DNA of 64,000 nt from Paenibacillus polysaccharolyticus (GCF_900102085.1 NZ_FMVM01000010.1:1-64000), one strand, 5' to 3'. Numbered from the stretch's first letter, positions 34,006 to 43,379 are shown. Made by a program: numbers and translations. Notes: generated from the sequence alone by a model not told the origin.

Positions 34006-35466
34006 ATGCGAGAACTTCAGGTTCAAACGAAATATGGTACGGTTCAAGGCGAGCTTTTACACGGTGCAAGTGTATGGAAGGGGATTCCGTATGCGAAGCC
34101 GCCAGTAGGAGAGCTGCGTTTCCGAGCTCCGGTACAGCCCGAGTCATGGGAAGGAATCAGACAGGCGACCGAATTCGGGCCTGAGAATATACAACCGCGT
34201 CATGATTCAGAGTGGATGGGCGGGCAGAAGCCGCCAGAGTCGGAAGACAGTCTGTATCTGAACATCTGGGCACCCGAAAAAGAAAGCAGTCAGCCTCTTC
34301 CCGTTATGGTCTGGATTCACGGGGGATCGTTCGTAACCGGATCAGGCAGTCTGCCTGTATATGATGGCACACAGCTGGCTGTTCGCGGCGACGTCATCGT
34401 GGTGACGATTAACTATCGTCTTGGGCCGCTAGGATTCCTGCATATGGCTCCGCTGGGTGATTCCTACGTATCCAATGCAGGCCTGCTGGATCAGGTAGCT
34501 GCGCTGCAATGGGTGAAAGATAACATTACTGCCTTCGGCGGTGATCCGGGTCAGGTTACGGTGTTCGGCGAATCAGCAGGTAGTATGAGTATTGCCGCAT
34601 TAATGGCGATGCCAGCAGCCAAAGGGCTGTTCCAACGTGCCATCATGGAGAGTGGTGCTTCGCAGCTCATGCCGTCTGAGCAAGCTTCGGCTTTGCGTGA
34701 GGGCATGTTAAAGGTGCTTGGTATAGATCGAGATAGCCTGGCCAAGCTGAACAGCATTCCGGTAGAGCAGATTATGGCGGCGGCAGAAACGGTGAAACAA
34801 CAGAGCGGAGCAGGCATGGCCTTGTTGTTCCAACCCGTGCTCGATGGTGAGACTTTGCCTCAGATACCACTCCAGGCTGTAAGTGAGGGATTCGCGCAGG
34901 ATATTCCGGTACTGATCGGAACAACGCTGCATGAGGGATCATTATTTATTCAGCCGGATGTACCATTCTCGAACGAAATTGATATGGTGCAGGGTGTCGA
35001 CTTCATGACGCCGGATCTGGAGAATCGCGCTGCTATCGCGGATAGTTATCCGAAGACAGCGGATGGACAAGCTCAAGTCATGACCGATATGTTCTTCTGG
35101 CGATCAGCACTACAGTATGCATCTGCACAGCAGAAGCATGCCCCGGTGTGGATGTACCGTTTTGACTGGGTAATGCCAGAGCATCCACTTCTGAAAAGAG
35201 CGATTCACAGCATTGAGATGTTCTTTGTATTTAACACGCTGGATGCGCTCAAATTCATGAAGGCTGTGCCGGATGAAGCGGCTAAAGCACTGTCTCTCAA
35301 GGTACAGGATGCCTGGATTTCCTTCGCGAGAAACGGTAAGCCGGAGACAGCGGGAATCGAATGGCCTGAATATCGTGAGGATCGGGCGACACTCATTTTC
35401 AACCATGAGATCGAGGTTGTGCATGACCCGGAGGCTTCCAAACGCGAACTGCTGGGGGTTAAGTAA
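34006..35466 (+). CDS. Type-B carboxylesterase / para-nitrobenzyl esterase
   Basis: A 486-residue alpha/beta hydrolase of the carboxylesterase type B family, related to PnbA. Nucleophile S190 is in VFGESAGSM, and the oxyanion-hole segment is VWIHGGSFVTGS (102-113). Length is normal. The start MRELQVQTKYGTVQG matches family starts; an upstream in-frame ATG at 33967 would add 13 unlikely residues. Neither start has a strong ribosome binding site. No signal peptide, so cytoplasmic. Natural ester substrate unknown. Confidence 0.88.
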   Translation: MRELQVQTKYGTVQGELLHGASVWKGIPYAKPPVGELRFRAPVQPESWEGIRQATEFGPENIQPRHDSEWMGGQKPPESEDSLYLNIWAPEKESSQPLPVMVWIHGGSFVTGSGSLPVYDGTQLAVRGDVIVVTINYRLGPLGFLHMAPLGDSYVSNAGLLDQVAALQWVKDNITAFGGDPGQVTVFGESAGSMSIAALMAMPAAKGLFQRAIMESGASQLMPSEQASALREGMLKVLGIDRDSLAKLNSIPVEQIMAAAETVKQQSGAGMALLFQPVLDGETLPQIPLQAVSEGFAQDIPVLIGTTLHEGSLFIQPDVPFSNEIDMVQGVDFMTPDLENRAAIADSYPKTADGQAQVMTDMFFWRSALQYASAQQKHAPVWMYRFDWVMPEHPLLKRAIHSIEMFFVFNTLDALKFMKAVPDEAAKALSLKVQDAWISFARNGKPETAGIEWPEYREDRATLIFNHEIEVVHDPEASKRELLGVK

Positions 35467-35562
35467 GGCATCCTTCATTTCACAAGTCTGATGTTATGCA
35501 GTGAGTTCAACAACTTTACAGATTTCAGTATCCATTTCGATATCAGATTCGGTATCCGAAAA

Positions 35563-35606
35563 TTCAAAGGCGGCCTCATGGATTCACCATGAGATGCCGC
35601 CTTTTT
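35563..35606. terminator. Bidirectional terminator
   Basis: AAAGGCGGCCTCATGG and CCATGAGATGCCGCCTTTTT pair around ATTCA, between the esterase and the convergent VanZ gene. Confidence 0.9.
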
Positions 35607-35648
35607 GGCTATGTGATCGTCCCTGTAAGAGAGAGTACACTTGATTTA

Positions 35649-36800
35649 TTATTTACGCGAGGCTCGCGTACGGGAGACTTCGTCGAAGTAGAAGGAACGT
35701 TTTCCACCCGAGAATATCACGACCAACACATGGATAAACAGGATGATATACACGAGAAAGTACACTATGCTGATACCGAGCGAAATCCAGACGAGATAAG
35801 GCTGAATGACATCATCTCGATAGTTAGGGTATGCATATTTACTTACCAGTTGAATAACCGTTAACAGAAGCCACGGAGCATAGATAGCAATCAATCGTTT
35901 CAATAGTGTTGAAAGCGTCGAAGTACCCGTTTGACGATCGACATATCGGAACCGGAGAACGGCAGAGCCTGGTGTAACTCCGCTTTGAACCCATGGGATA
36001 AAGAACAGAACAATAACCATCGCCGTGGACGTGTTTATTACATCCTGGATATCATTGGTTAAGGTGAAGATTGACATGAGATTGGCGATAATCACCACCA
36101 CAATACCATCGATCAGCAGTGCGAGCAGCTGTGGCACAGGATAGACGCGGTTTTGCTCCACGATTTGCTCACTCTTGGCTTGAATACTCTCACGTGACGG
36201 GAACAAAGCCAACACCAGCGGGGCTGTGAAGAATCCAATAACTGCACCGGAGGTGTTCAACATCAGATCATCCACATCGAACAGTCGGTAAGGACAACTG
36301 AAATATCCGTATAACCCGGTGAGTTGGGTGACTTCGAAAAATAAGGAAAGCCCGAAACCAGCGACGAAGGCGTGTTTCCAGAACGCCCTCTTTTGCCAGA
36401 AATACCGGATATATACCCCCAGTGGAATGAGCAGTAATACATTGAACAGCACTTGCAGGAAAGCTCGGCCCTTAATCATGTTGATCCACGTAGAGGGTTG
36501 AGACCAGATGATCGGTGTTTCCCTCATAATGTCTTTCACAAACATAAAGGGTTGAAGGTTGTAATACACCGCATTCGCTGCGTGGCCAGCACAGTTATTT
36601 CGAGTCGCGGGAAGCGGCAGGATCACCAGGCAGTAAGCAGCCATGAGGAAGAAAATAAAAGAAAAGCTGACGACAAACCGAGACCAGCTGAAGAAGCCGT
36701 CTTTGCGATAACCATAGATTAACCACGGCACCAGCAAAAACATGGAAGCAATGACAAAGATGATAAACGCGGTCTGAATGGGGAAAACATAGGATGACAT
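35649..36800 (-). CDS. VanZ-RDD fusion membrane protein
   Basis: A 383-residue membrane protein. The N-terminal half is VanZ-like: LVILPLPATRNN, NVLLLIPLGVYIRYF and GLSLFFEVTQLTG, with the conserved acidic YRLFDVDDLMLNTSGAVIG. The C-terminal part (about 230-383) is an RDD domain, opening with LLALLIDGIVVVII and including TPGSAVLRFRYVDRQTG. VanZ proteins are linked to glycopeptide and lipopeptide tolerance, although the mechanism is unclear; RDD is found in transport-related proteins. AAAGGAG supports the start at 36800 over an upstream ATG. There are no van genes nearby. Confidence 0.85.
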   Translation of the reverse strand: MSSYVFPIQTAFIIFVIASMFLLVPWLIYGYRKDGFFSWSRFVVSFSFIFFLMAAYCLVILPLPATRNNCAGHAANAVYYNLQPFMFVKDIMRETPIIWSQPSTWINMIKGRAFLQVLFNVLLLIPLGVYIRYFWQKRAFWKHAFVAGFGLSLFFEVTQLTGLYGYFSCPYRLFDVDDLMLNTSGAVIGFFTAPLVLALFPSRESIQAKSEQIVEQNRVYPVPQLLALLIDGIVVVIIANLMSIFTLTNDIQDVINTSTAMVIVLFFIPWVQSGVTPGSAVLRFRYVDRQTGTSTLSTLLKRLIAIYAPWLLLTVIQLVSKYAYPNYRDDVIQPYLVWISLGISIVYFLVYIILFIHVLVVIFSGGKRSFYFDEVSRTRASRK

Positions 36801-37072
36801 AAGCAGAAACTCCTTTGGCATGGAAATACAAGCAGAGGACAATGTCCGTAAGGTTTATAAAATGATTTCGTTACACTGTTTGGATACTTATATTTTAAGC
36901 GGATTTCCTTAAAGCAAGGGTAGAATCAAGTTTAAATTTGGTTTAAATTCGGTGTAGGTGGAACCTTCCATATAAGTTAAACCGTGTTGCAGTGATCCAT
37001 CGTATGGAACAAACGGCCCAAATCCCGTATACTTGCATGTAAGCCAATTTTAGAATGGAGAGTTTTATACAT

Positions 37073-37414
37073 ATGTCTACTTTGCCTAATTGTCCGAAAT
37101 GTAATTCGGAATATACGTACGAGGACGGAAATTTGCTCGTTTGCCCGGAATGTGCGCATGAATGGTCTTTGGAAGCAGATCAAGGGGACGCTGAGGAATC
37201 CAAAGTTGTGCGTGATGCCAATGGAAATGTACTGAATGATGGGGATACTGTTACGGTCATTAAAGACCTCAAGGTGAAAGGCAGCTCACTCGTCGTGAAA
37301 CAAGGAACCAAGGTGAAGAATATTCGTCTGATCGATGGAGATCACGATATTGATTGCAAGATCGATAGCTTGGGCGCGATGAAGTTGAAGTCCGAATTTG
37401 TGAAAAAGATCTAG
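37073..37414 (+). CDS. PhnA/YjdM-type zinc-ribbon protein
   Basis: A 113-residue protein. The N-terminal zinc ribbon ([21 protein letters not shown]) is followed by the PhnA domain ([22 protein letters not shown]...). The family was first named for the phn cluster of E. coli, but this protein is not the phosphonoacetate hydrolase and has no proven role in phosphonate use. ATG 37073 has GGAGAG ten bases upstream. Its own terminator follows. Confidence 0.9.
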   Translation: MSTLPNCPKCNSEYTYEDGNLLVCPECAHEWSLEADQGDAEESKVVRDANGNVLNDGDTVTVIKDLKVKGSSLVVKQGTKVKNIRLIDGDHDIDCKIDSLGAMKLKSEFVKKI

Positions 37415-37475
37415 GCTGCTGTCGTTCAGGGACTGCACTGTACGTGAGTTCAAATATACTTGTCTTCATCCATGA

Positions 37476-37520
37476 AGAACGTTCATTTCTGCATTGCTGT
37501 GGAAGTGAACGTTCTTTTTT
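37476..37520 (+). terminator. Terminator after the PhnA-like gene
   Basis: AGAACGTTCA and TGAACGTTCT pair across a 20-base loop, then a T run. Confidence 0.8.
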
Positions 37521-37542
37521 GGCTGTGAAGAGAGAAGAAGAA

Positions 37543-37568
37543 TGAACCTTTGAATGAACGGCTTTGTC
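37543..37568 (+). promoter_or_regulatory. Candidate ECF-type promoter of the sigma/anti-sigma operon
   Basis: TGAACC, 16 bases, then TGTC resembles the TGAAC/CGTC pattern of ECF sigma promoters and stands about 45 bases before the sigma gene, as expected for autoregulation. Confidence 0.4.
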
Positions 37569-37611
37569 TATAGATTTGAAAAGGCTGATGCAGAGAAAGG
37601 AGGAGAATTGT

Positions 37612-38169
37612 TTGACTGAAAAAGAACTGTTCGAAATGTACAACAAAGATGTGTACCGGACGTGTTACTACATGCTCCATCATGCGCAGAATGCGGAAGA
37701 TGTATGCCACGACGTTTTTGTTACCGTCTTCCGTCAGGATTGGAGGAAGGTAGAATACATGAAAACATGGCTGATGAAAATCACAGTGAATCACTGCCTT
37801 AATTTTATGAAAAGAGAGCATGCATCCAAGCAACGGGAAAAAAGGCTTTTTATGCTCACGCCGCAACGAACGGTTGATCCGGTTGACGAGGTGGCTCAGC
37901 ATGCGGAGGATTCGGATCTCTGGGAACAATGGGTTGAGGAGTTGCCTGAGAAAATACGTTCAGCCATTCTACTACGCTATATGAACGAATTCAGTTTATC
38001 GGAAACGGCCGAAACGCTGGAAGTTCCGCTGGGTACGGTGAAGTCAAGAATATATAAGGGAATTCGTCTGCTGAGGAAAAAATGGGAGAAGGCCAGCAAA
38101 CAATATCAGAAAGGGGAAGTGTACAGTGAAACAAACAGAAAAAAGATTGTCTCATCATCTGAAAAATGA
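37612..38169 (+). CDS. ECF-type RNA polymerase sigma factor
   Basis: A 185-residue alternative sigma factor. Region 2 spans about 5-75 (NAEDVCHDVFVTVFRQDW) and region 4 about 120-170 (LRYMNEFSLSETAETLEVPLGTVKSRIYKG). TTG at 37612 follows AAAGGAGG and is preferred to an ATG 48 bases upstream. The 3' end overlaps the following DUF4179-type anti-sigma gene by 44 bases, a standard sigma/anti-sigma arrangement. The inducing signal is unknown, presumably cell-envelope stress. Confidence 0.92.
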   Translation: MTEKELFEMYNKDVYRTCYYMLHHAQNAEDVCHDVFVTVFRQDWRKVEYMKTWLMKITVNHCLNFMKREHASKQREKRLFMLTPQRTVDPVDEVAQHAEDSDLWEQWVEELPEKIRSAILLRYMNEFSLSETAETLEVPLGTVKSRIYKGIRLLRKKWEKASKQYQKGEVYSETNRKKIVSSSEK

Positions 38170-39787
38170 TGCGGATATCCATTATCCCGATTTTAATGCC
38201 ATGTGGGATCAGATCCAAAAGGATCAAGAACGTTGCCCTGAGCTTCATGCTTCAGCGAGGAAAGAAAATGTACGTCGGAACCTGAGATGGAAAAAAACCA
38301 CACTGATCGGAACAGCAGCCGTTGTTCTTATGGCGACACCTGTATATGCAGCAGTCCACTATGACTGGTTTGACCTGTTGGATCACCGGAGTGGTATCCA
38401 GAATGCGCTGCAAAATGGACTTGGACAGAAACTGAATCAATCGGTGACAGTCGGCGGGGTAACATTAACACTCGATACTGCCTTTACTGATGATAATCGT
38501 ACCGTTATTTTGTATACCTTGAACCCCGGTAAGTACAAAGGGGATACGGTAAGATTCCCTTCGATCGGCCTTAGGGATGAGACGGGGAAGCAAATCGAAG
38601 GCAGGTATTATCATGATTTTGATCAGGCGAACGGAGTATACAAAGGTTATTTTGAAACGGAGTGGACACCGTCAGCAAAAGAGGCCAATGTTGATTTCAC
38701 AGTAAATGGAGTCCAGGTGTTGGCTCCCGAGGAACAGGCAATTAACCTGGATCTTTCCCAGCGGCAGTCACAAGGGTTTGATATTCATAAAGACGGCTTG
38801 GGTAAACTTGCAGTGAGTGTGTTCAACGAGAAAGATAATCAAGTGATGCTGTCTACATCGTTAACGTTTGACCAGTCTGATGTCCGTGAGTATGCTTATC
38901 CTTTTTTGAAGATTTATGATCAGAAAGGACAGACATTAGATTCGGTTGCACCGAGTATAAGCGGTAAGCCAGGAGCGCATGGTGAATACATATCAGAACA
39001 GTTCTATAACCTGGATACGTTAAATCAACAAGCCTCATCTTATGTACTCGCGTATCATAAAGAAGAAGGTAGAATGGATCAGCCCCTGAATATCGGTATA
39101 CGATTAGATAAAACGGAGATGCTTAGCGGCACGAGCAAAAGAGTGTTGAATCTCCCTCTGGGCCAGCAATCGGATGGAGTACTCGTGAAGGAGGCCATCA
39201 TTACGCCGACACAAATCCGGGTGATTCTTGCTCAGGATCGAGCCATCTTGCAACTGCCCTATTTGAAATATGATCTGGATGTGAATGGTACCCGGTTGCA
39301 AGGTGCCGTATGGCCGTCAGATCATTCAAATCAAATGGAATTGCGCTTTGAAGTAAACCCAGGTCTGAAGATTAATCCGGATACCCCAATGACTCTGTAT
39401 GCCCATCATCAAGTTCAATATATTGAGGGTGAGTTCGAGCCGGTTACTTTACCTTCAATTGGTGAGAAGCCACAAGTTGTGGATTCAAAACTTGGCGGTT
39501 ATACAATCCATTGGACATATTACCTTAAGGACGGGGATTTGTACGTGGAGAGGTATAGTGATGATCCACATTTCGGGGGGATGAATCAGACCTTTATGCT
39601 CTTAAAGGGTGAACGAAGCTATGGTATGCCCACCAAGACCCAGTTTGCAGGCGACGGAGACAATCAGGGCATTGATCGGTATGAGAAGTATACATCGGAT
39701 ACGGCCGTTGTATATCCATGGATGTACAGTATAGAAGAACCGGAAGCTAAAATAGCTGTACCATTAGTGGAAGAGATTCAAAAATAA
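38126..39787 (+). CDS. DUF4179-type transmembrane anti-sigma factor
   Basis: A 553-residue protein with a cytoplasmic N-terminal tail of about 57 residues that would bind the sigma factor, one membrane segment (58-76, TLIGTAAVVLMATPVYAAV) and a large outside region. The outside part starts with the DUF4179 domain (about 85-200, with NQSVTVGGVTLTLDTAFTDDNRT) followed by beta-rich repeats to the end, probably the sensor. The GTG start follows AAGGGG and overlaps the sigma gene. Role is inferred from pairing. Confidence 0.85.
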   Translation: MKQTEKRLSHHLKNDADIHYPDFNAMWDQIQKDQERCPELHASARKENVRRNLRWKKTTLIGTAAVVLMATPVYAAVHYDWFDLLDHRSGIQNALQNGLGQKLNQSVTVGGVTLTLDTAFTDDNRTVILYTLNPGKYKGDTVRFPSIGLRDETGKQIEGRYYHDFDQANGVYKGYFETEWTPSAKEANVDFTVNGVQVLAPEEQAINLDLSQRQSQGFDIHKDGLGKLAVSVFNEKDNQVMLSTSLTFDQSDVREYAYPFLKIYDQKGQTLDSVAPSISGKPGAHGEYISEQFYNLDTLNQQASSYVLAYHKEEGRMDQPLNIGIRLDKTEMLSGTSKRVLNLPLGQQSDGVLVKEAIITPTQIRVILAQDRAILQLPYLKYDLDVNGTRLQGAVWPSDHSNQMELRFEVNPGLKINPDTPMTLYAHHQVQYIEGEFEPVTLPSIGEKPQVVDSKLGGYTIHWTYYLKDGDLYVERYSDDPHFGGMNQTFMLLKGERSYGMPTKTQFAGDGDNQGIDRYEKYTSDTAVVYPWMYSIEEPEAKIAVPLVEEIQK

Positions 39788-39899
39788 GAAGGGTTGATGT
39801 AATACGGTTTGTATTTTATAAATGAGTGAACTATTCTGGTTTATTGTGAATTTAGAGTTGACAGTAAATATTTAGGAGAACTATACTTGGTAAAATTAA

Positions 39900-40237
39900 A
39901 ATAACAAACGCAATGATCAGGAGTATTAAGGTATATGGCGTGGTTCAGAGAACTGTCAATTCGGTGAGAGACAGTCCAGCCTGTCCCCAACTCACCTGTG
40001 AGCGGCAGGATCGAAGAACAGTTGTAGAAGTGTCTTCATTGGTTCAGCGAACGAAGGACTGAATGAAATGGTGGATATGATGAACTGAATTCACGTAGAT
40101 CCTGACGGGTAACCTCCGTCATCAGGTCATGAGATGTTATGGAAGGATAGGTTGGTGTAATCCTGTCTATGAACAAAAAGAGTGGTACCGCGAAGGTCAG
40201 ACCTGTCGCCTCTTAGCTGAGGTGGCAGGTCTTTTTG
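39900..40237 (+). ncRNA. T-box riboswitch leader of the methyltransferase gene
   Basis: The leader has the T-box core AGAGTGGTACCGCG at 40179-40192. Right behind it, a 12-bp terminator stem (ACCTGTCGCCTC against GAGGTGGCAGGT) is followed by CTTTTT. Upstream are a Stem I-like arm, with ACTGTC and GACAGT flanking a GGTGAGA-containing loop near 39955-39985, and a Stem III-like hairpin around 40100. Uncharged tRNA would bind Stem I and the T-box bulge and stop termination. The triplet before GAGC (TGT, about 40000) could be the specifier, which would mean Cys, but the reading is uncertain. The gap 39788-40284 holds nothing else. Confidence 0.88.
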
Positions 40238-40284
40238 ATGTTCTGTCAAGCTTAATTCCAGAGAAAAGGGCAGGTGCACAAGAG

Positions 40285-41103
40285 ATGGATAGAGATCGAG
40301 AGCGCATTATTCAATATTATTCCGGTTTTGATGAGTGGGGCAGGCTGGAGCGTGAACCCATTGAATTCATCATTAACATGCATTATATTCGCGAACATCT
40401 TCCGCCAAGCGGTCTGATTCTGGATAACGGTGCTGGACCAGGGAAATATGCGATGGAACTCGCCAAACGGGGATACCAGATTACGTTATCGGATCTTACA
40501 CCTTCATCCGTAGAACAAGCACGAGAAAAGGCCGAAGCGTTTGGGCTGACACAGCAGTTTGAGGGATTTCATGTATTGGATGCGACTCATCTGAACGGGA
40601 TTGCCGTTGAAACCTATGATGCGGCGCTTATGCTGGGGCCGCTGTATCATCTGCAACAGGAAGAAGCGCGGGAGGCGGCAGTGCGTGAACTTTATCGGGT
40701 AACAAAGCCGGGAGGCGTTGTATTTGTGGCGGTACAGACCCGGATGCGGATGAGCATCAACTCACTGCAATCGCCGCATCATTGGAGGCCCAATGATAGC
40801 ATGGATGCGATCCGGTATTTTGTAGAAAGAGGCACATTTGATCATCAGGATCAGGGCCGCTTTACGGGAGCATACTATTTTCATGTGCAGGATGTTGTGC
40901 CGTTCATGGAACAGCACGGCTTCGAGACTGTTCAGCTGATTGGTTCATCCAGCCTTAAAGCAATGATCACGGATGAACAGGAGCACTATTGGAAGGAACG
41001 GGGCGAGGAGCAAGAACTGCTTCAATACTTGATTGAGGTGGCCAAAGATCCTTCCATTCTGGGAATCTCGTCTCATCTGCTGTATGTCGGAAGGAAGTTG
41101 TAG
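40285..41103 (+). CDS. Class I SAM-dependent methyltransferase under T-box control
   Basis: A 272-residue methyltransferase. The SAM-binding motif I is ILDNGAGPGKYA (45-56), an acidic residue follows in TLSDLTP, and YDAALMLGPLYHL is the motif IV region. The end of the protein has RGEEQELLQYLIEVAKDPSILG, seen in a group of small Bacillus and Clostridium methyltransferases of unknown substrate. The open frame continues upstream into the T-box terminator, so the ATG at 40285 behind AGGTG is the real start. T-box control implies a link to amino acid supply. Confidence 0.85.
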   Translation: MDRDRERIIQYYSGFDEWGRLEREPIEFIINMHYIREHLPPSGLILDNGAGPGKYAMELAKRGYQITLSDLTPSSVEQAREKAEAFGLTQQFEGFHVLDATHLNGIAVETYDAALMLGPLYHLQQEEAREAAVRELYRVTKPGGVVFVAVQTRMRMSINSLQSPHHWRPNDSMDAIRYFVERGTFDHQDQGRFTGAYYFHVQDVVPFMEQHGFETVQLIGSSSLKAMITDEQEHYWKERGEEQELLQYLIEVAKDPSILGISSHLLYVGRKL

Positions 41104-41106
41104 AAG

Positions 41107-41143
41107 AAAAGTACCCTCTGGAAACAGAGGGTACTTGTATTTT
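41107..41143 (+). terminator. Terminator after the methyltransferase gene
   Basis: AAAAGTACCCTCT and AGAGGGTACTT pair around GGAAAC, followed by a T-rich stretch. Confidence 0.85.
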
Positions 41144-41241
41144 AGCTCAAAATAGTCCAATATAAAGGTAAATAACAAAAGGTGATCTACTTACAATAGG
41201 TTAGATGAACGACGGATCGCTTCATACACAGGGAGGAACAT

Positions 41242-42306
41242 ATGATGGAAATCGGAATTAGTACATTCGTGGAAACAAACCCGGATGTTAATACAGGAGA
41301 AGTAATTAGCCACGCGCAGCGTATTCGTGATGTTGTGGAAGAAATCGTTTTGGCAGATCAAGTGGGTCTGGATGTGTACGGTGTAGGGGAGCATCATCGT
41401 TCGGACTATGCGGCTTCATCCCCGGCAGTCATTCTTGCGGCGGCAGCTTCGCAGACGAAAAACATTCGCTTGACCAGTGCGGTGACCGTGTTGTCGTCGG
41501 ATGATCCAGTACGTGTATTTCAGGACTTTGCGACATTGGACGGTATTTCAAATGGACGTGCGGAAATTATGGCAGGGCGTGGTTCATTCATCGAGTCCTT
41601 CCCATTGTTCGGCTATGATCTGGGCGACTATGATGAATTGTTCGACGAGAAATTGGATCTGCTTCTGAAACTGACGGAGTCGGAAAAAGTAACCTGGTCA
41701 GGCAAACATCGCCCTTCCTTCAACAACCTGGGTATCTATCCGCGTCCAGTGCAGGAGAAGCTTCCGGTCTGGATTGGCAGCGGCGGTAATCAGGAATCGG
41801 TTGTCCGTGCAGGTCTGCTCGGATTGCCCCTGGTGCTTGCCATTATCGGTGGTCGTCCAAAACAATTCGCACCTCTGGTGGAGCTGTACAAAAAAGCAGC
41901 CGCACATGCCGGACACGATGCTTCCAAGTTAACCGTTGCTTCCCACTCTCATGGCTTTGTTGCCGATACAACCGATGATGCGGTAGAGAAGTTTTTCCGC
42001 CCTGCACAAGCGGTAATGAACCAGCTGGGACGCGAACGCGGATGGGGACATTATGGCAGAGAGACATTTGATGCGGCACGTAGCCTGGAAGGTGCGCTGT
42101 ACGTAGGGGATGTGGACACCGTCGCTGAGAAAATCATCTATCTGCGCAAAGAGGTTGGCATCACCCGTTTCATGTTGCATACACCACTGGGTACACAGCC
42201 GCATGATGAGGTTATGCACGCGATCGAACTACTGGGCAAAGAAGTAGCGCCGAAAGTTCGTGAGGAAATTGCACGCTGGGAAGCGGAGAATCAGGAAGCA
42301 CGCTAA
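41242..42306 (+). CDS. LLM-class flavin-dependent oxidoreductase (luciferase-like monooxygenase)
   Basis: A 354-residue TIM-barrel flavoprotein of the bacterial luciferase family. Typical features are the start MEIGISTFVE, GLDVYGVGEHHRSDYAASSP, RIRLTSAVTVLSSDDPVRVFQ-like strand 4, and GRAEIMAGRGSFIES. The family uses reduced FMN or F420; the FMN type is likelier in this organism. GGGAGGAA precedes two adjacent ATGs. It is monocistronic between two terminators. Substrate not known. Confidence 0.88.
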   Translation: MMEIGISTFVETNPDVNTGEVISHAQRIRDVVEEIVLADQVGLDVYGVGEHHRSDYAASSPAVILAAAASQTKNIRLTSAVTVLSSDDPVRVFQDFATLDGISNGRAEIMAGRGSFIESFPLFGYDLGDYDELFDEKLDLLLKLTESEKVTWSGKHRPSFNNLGIYPRPVQEKLPVWIGSGGNQESVVRAGLLGLPLVLAIIGGRPKQFAPLVELYKKAAAHAGHDASKLTVASHSHGFVADTTDDAVEKFFRPAQAVMNQLGRERGWGHYGRETFDAARSLEGALYVGDVDTVAEKIIYLRKEVGITRFMLHTPLGTQPHDEVMHAIELLGKEVAPKVREEIARWEAENQEAR

Positions 42307-42374
42307 GCCGGCTATAGATGATAAAAATAATCTAAATTGATCTATTCAGTACACCGAAAAAGAGTAGCAAAAGA

Positions 42375-42426
42375 AAAAGGAGCCTGTCCTAAGCGTATTA
42401 CGTACGCGAGCGGACAGGCTCCTTTT
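42375..42426. terminator. Bidirectional terminator
   Basis: AAAAGGAGCCTGTCC and GGACAGGCTCCTTTT form a 15-bp perfect stem between the oxidoreductase and the convergent TetR gene. Confidence 0.92.
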
Positions 42427-42467
42427 ACGTTTAATTTTAACCGTTTCTACATGCAACAATCTTGTAT

Positions 42468-43127
42468 TTATCCATTCGCAGATTTGTTCCCAAGAGAGCC
42501 TATAACCATAGCTAACGTATGATCATAGAGGGTTTTGGCGGCTTCTTCGTTTTCAATATGTCCTCCCAGATACAGATGTATCACACCATGTAAGGGAGCC
42601 CAGATCATACGCACCGCAAGCAGGGGATCTTGCACCTGAATCATTCCTTGTTCAATCGCTGCCTCAACTAACCCAGACACCTGCTTCAGTGCAGTGGCTG
42701 TTCCCTGTAACGTCTCTCCGTCCGGTTTGAATTCGGAAAAAGAACCTCCAAACATCAGCTGATAGAAGCTGGATTGAGAAATGCCGAAGTCCCAGTAGAC
42801 GTAGGCCAGATCACGGAAATATTGTTCGAACGATGCTTGCCGGGGAACAGCTTCAAAACGCTGGGCCATAACGGAGCATCCCTCTAAATAGAGATGTTTG
42901 GCTAACCCTTCTTTTTTGCCAAAAAGGTTATATATGATCTTGGTGGAGCATTCCATGCGTTCAGCTACGCGGCGTACCGTGACGGCTTCCGGTCCATGCT
43001 CTTGTAATAAAGCCGCAGCGGCATGCACAATATTTTGCCGAAGATTATCCGAGTGCTGCAGCCTGGCTTCCTGAAAGGTTGTTACCGTATGTGCAGATTC
43101 CGCGGAACCCAAATGTGTATCCTTCAT
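42468..43127 (-). CDS. TetR/AcrR-family transcription regulator
   Basis: A 219-residue regulator. The N-terminal helix-turn-helix is at about 30-75 (HAAAALLQEHGPEAVTVRRV then MECSTKIIYNLFGKKEGL), followed by the helical ligand-binding domain typical of the family (with a WAPLHGVIHLYLGG region). ATG 43127 is used because GAGGAT lies eight bases ahead; two further ATGs are within 15 bases upstream. It is divergent from the SDR gene at 43380 and probably represses it through the palindrome at 43313. Ligand unknown. Confidence 0.88.
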   Translation of the reverse strand: MKDTHLGSAESAHTVTTFQEARLQHSDNLRQNIVHAAAALLQEHGPEAVTVRRVAERMECSTKIIYNLFGKKEGLAKHLYLEGCSVMAQRFEAVPRQASFEQYFRDLAYVYWDFGISQSSFYQLMFGGSFSEFKPDGETLQGTATALKQVSGLVEAAIEQGMIQVQDPLLAVRMIWAPLHGVIHLYLGGHIENEEAAKTLYDHTLAMVIGSLGNKSANG

Positions 43128-43281
43128 TGATTTCATCCTCATAACCGTATTGTTGTTAAACAGAAACTGCGACGCTTCCTTTGCTTATGGTCATTCTACT
43201 GTTTTACGCCAGATCACGTCAATTGAATTGGACTCTTGAAAGTAAGCACTACATTCTGAAGTCGAGTTAAACAGATTGTAT

Positions 43282-43345
43282 TTGACAGGATCGTGAATAG
43301 TGGTTACGATGGTTCTATATAGAAACATTGTTTCCAATAGAAAAC
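43282..43345 (+). promoter_or_regulatory. SDR promoter with TetR-type palindrome
   Basis: TTGACA (43282-43287), 17 bases, TACGAT (43305-43310) is a near-consensus promoter. Directly after it is the perfect palindrome TTCTATATAGAA (43313-43324), and a related half-site, TTTCCAATAGAAAA, follows. Position and symmetry fit the operator of the divergent TetR protein. Confidence 0.6.
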
Positions 43346-43379
43346 GCGTATTCATATTCATGCAGAGGGTGGATGAGAA

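Noticed and set aside
35273..35491. 72-residue plus-strand frame overlapping the esterase 3' end
   Set aside because: Second-frame shadow with no start signal; unlike the peptide gene at 11128 it has no signal-like N-terminus.
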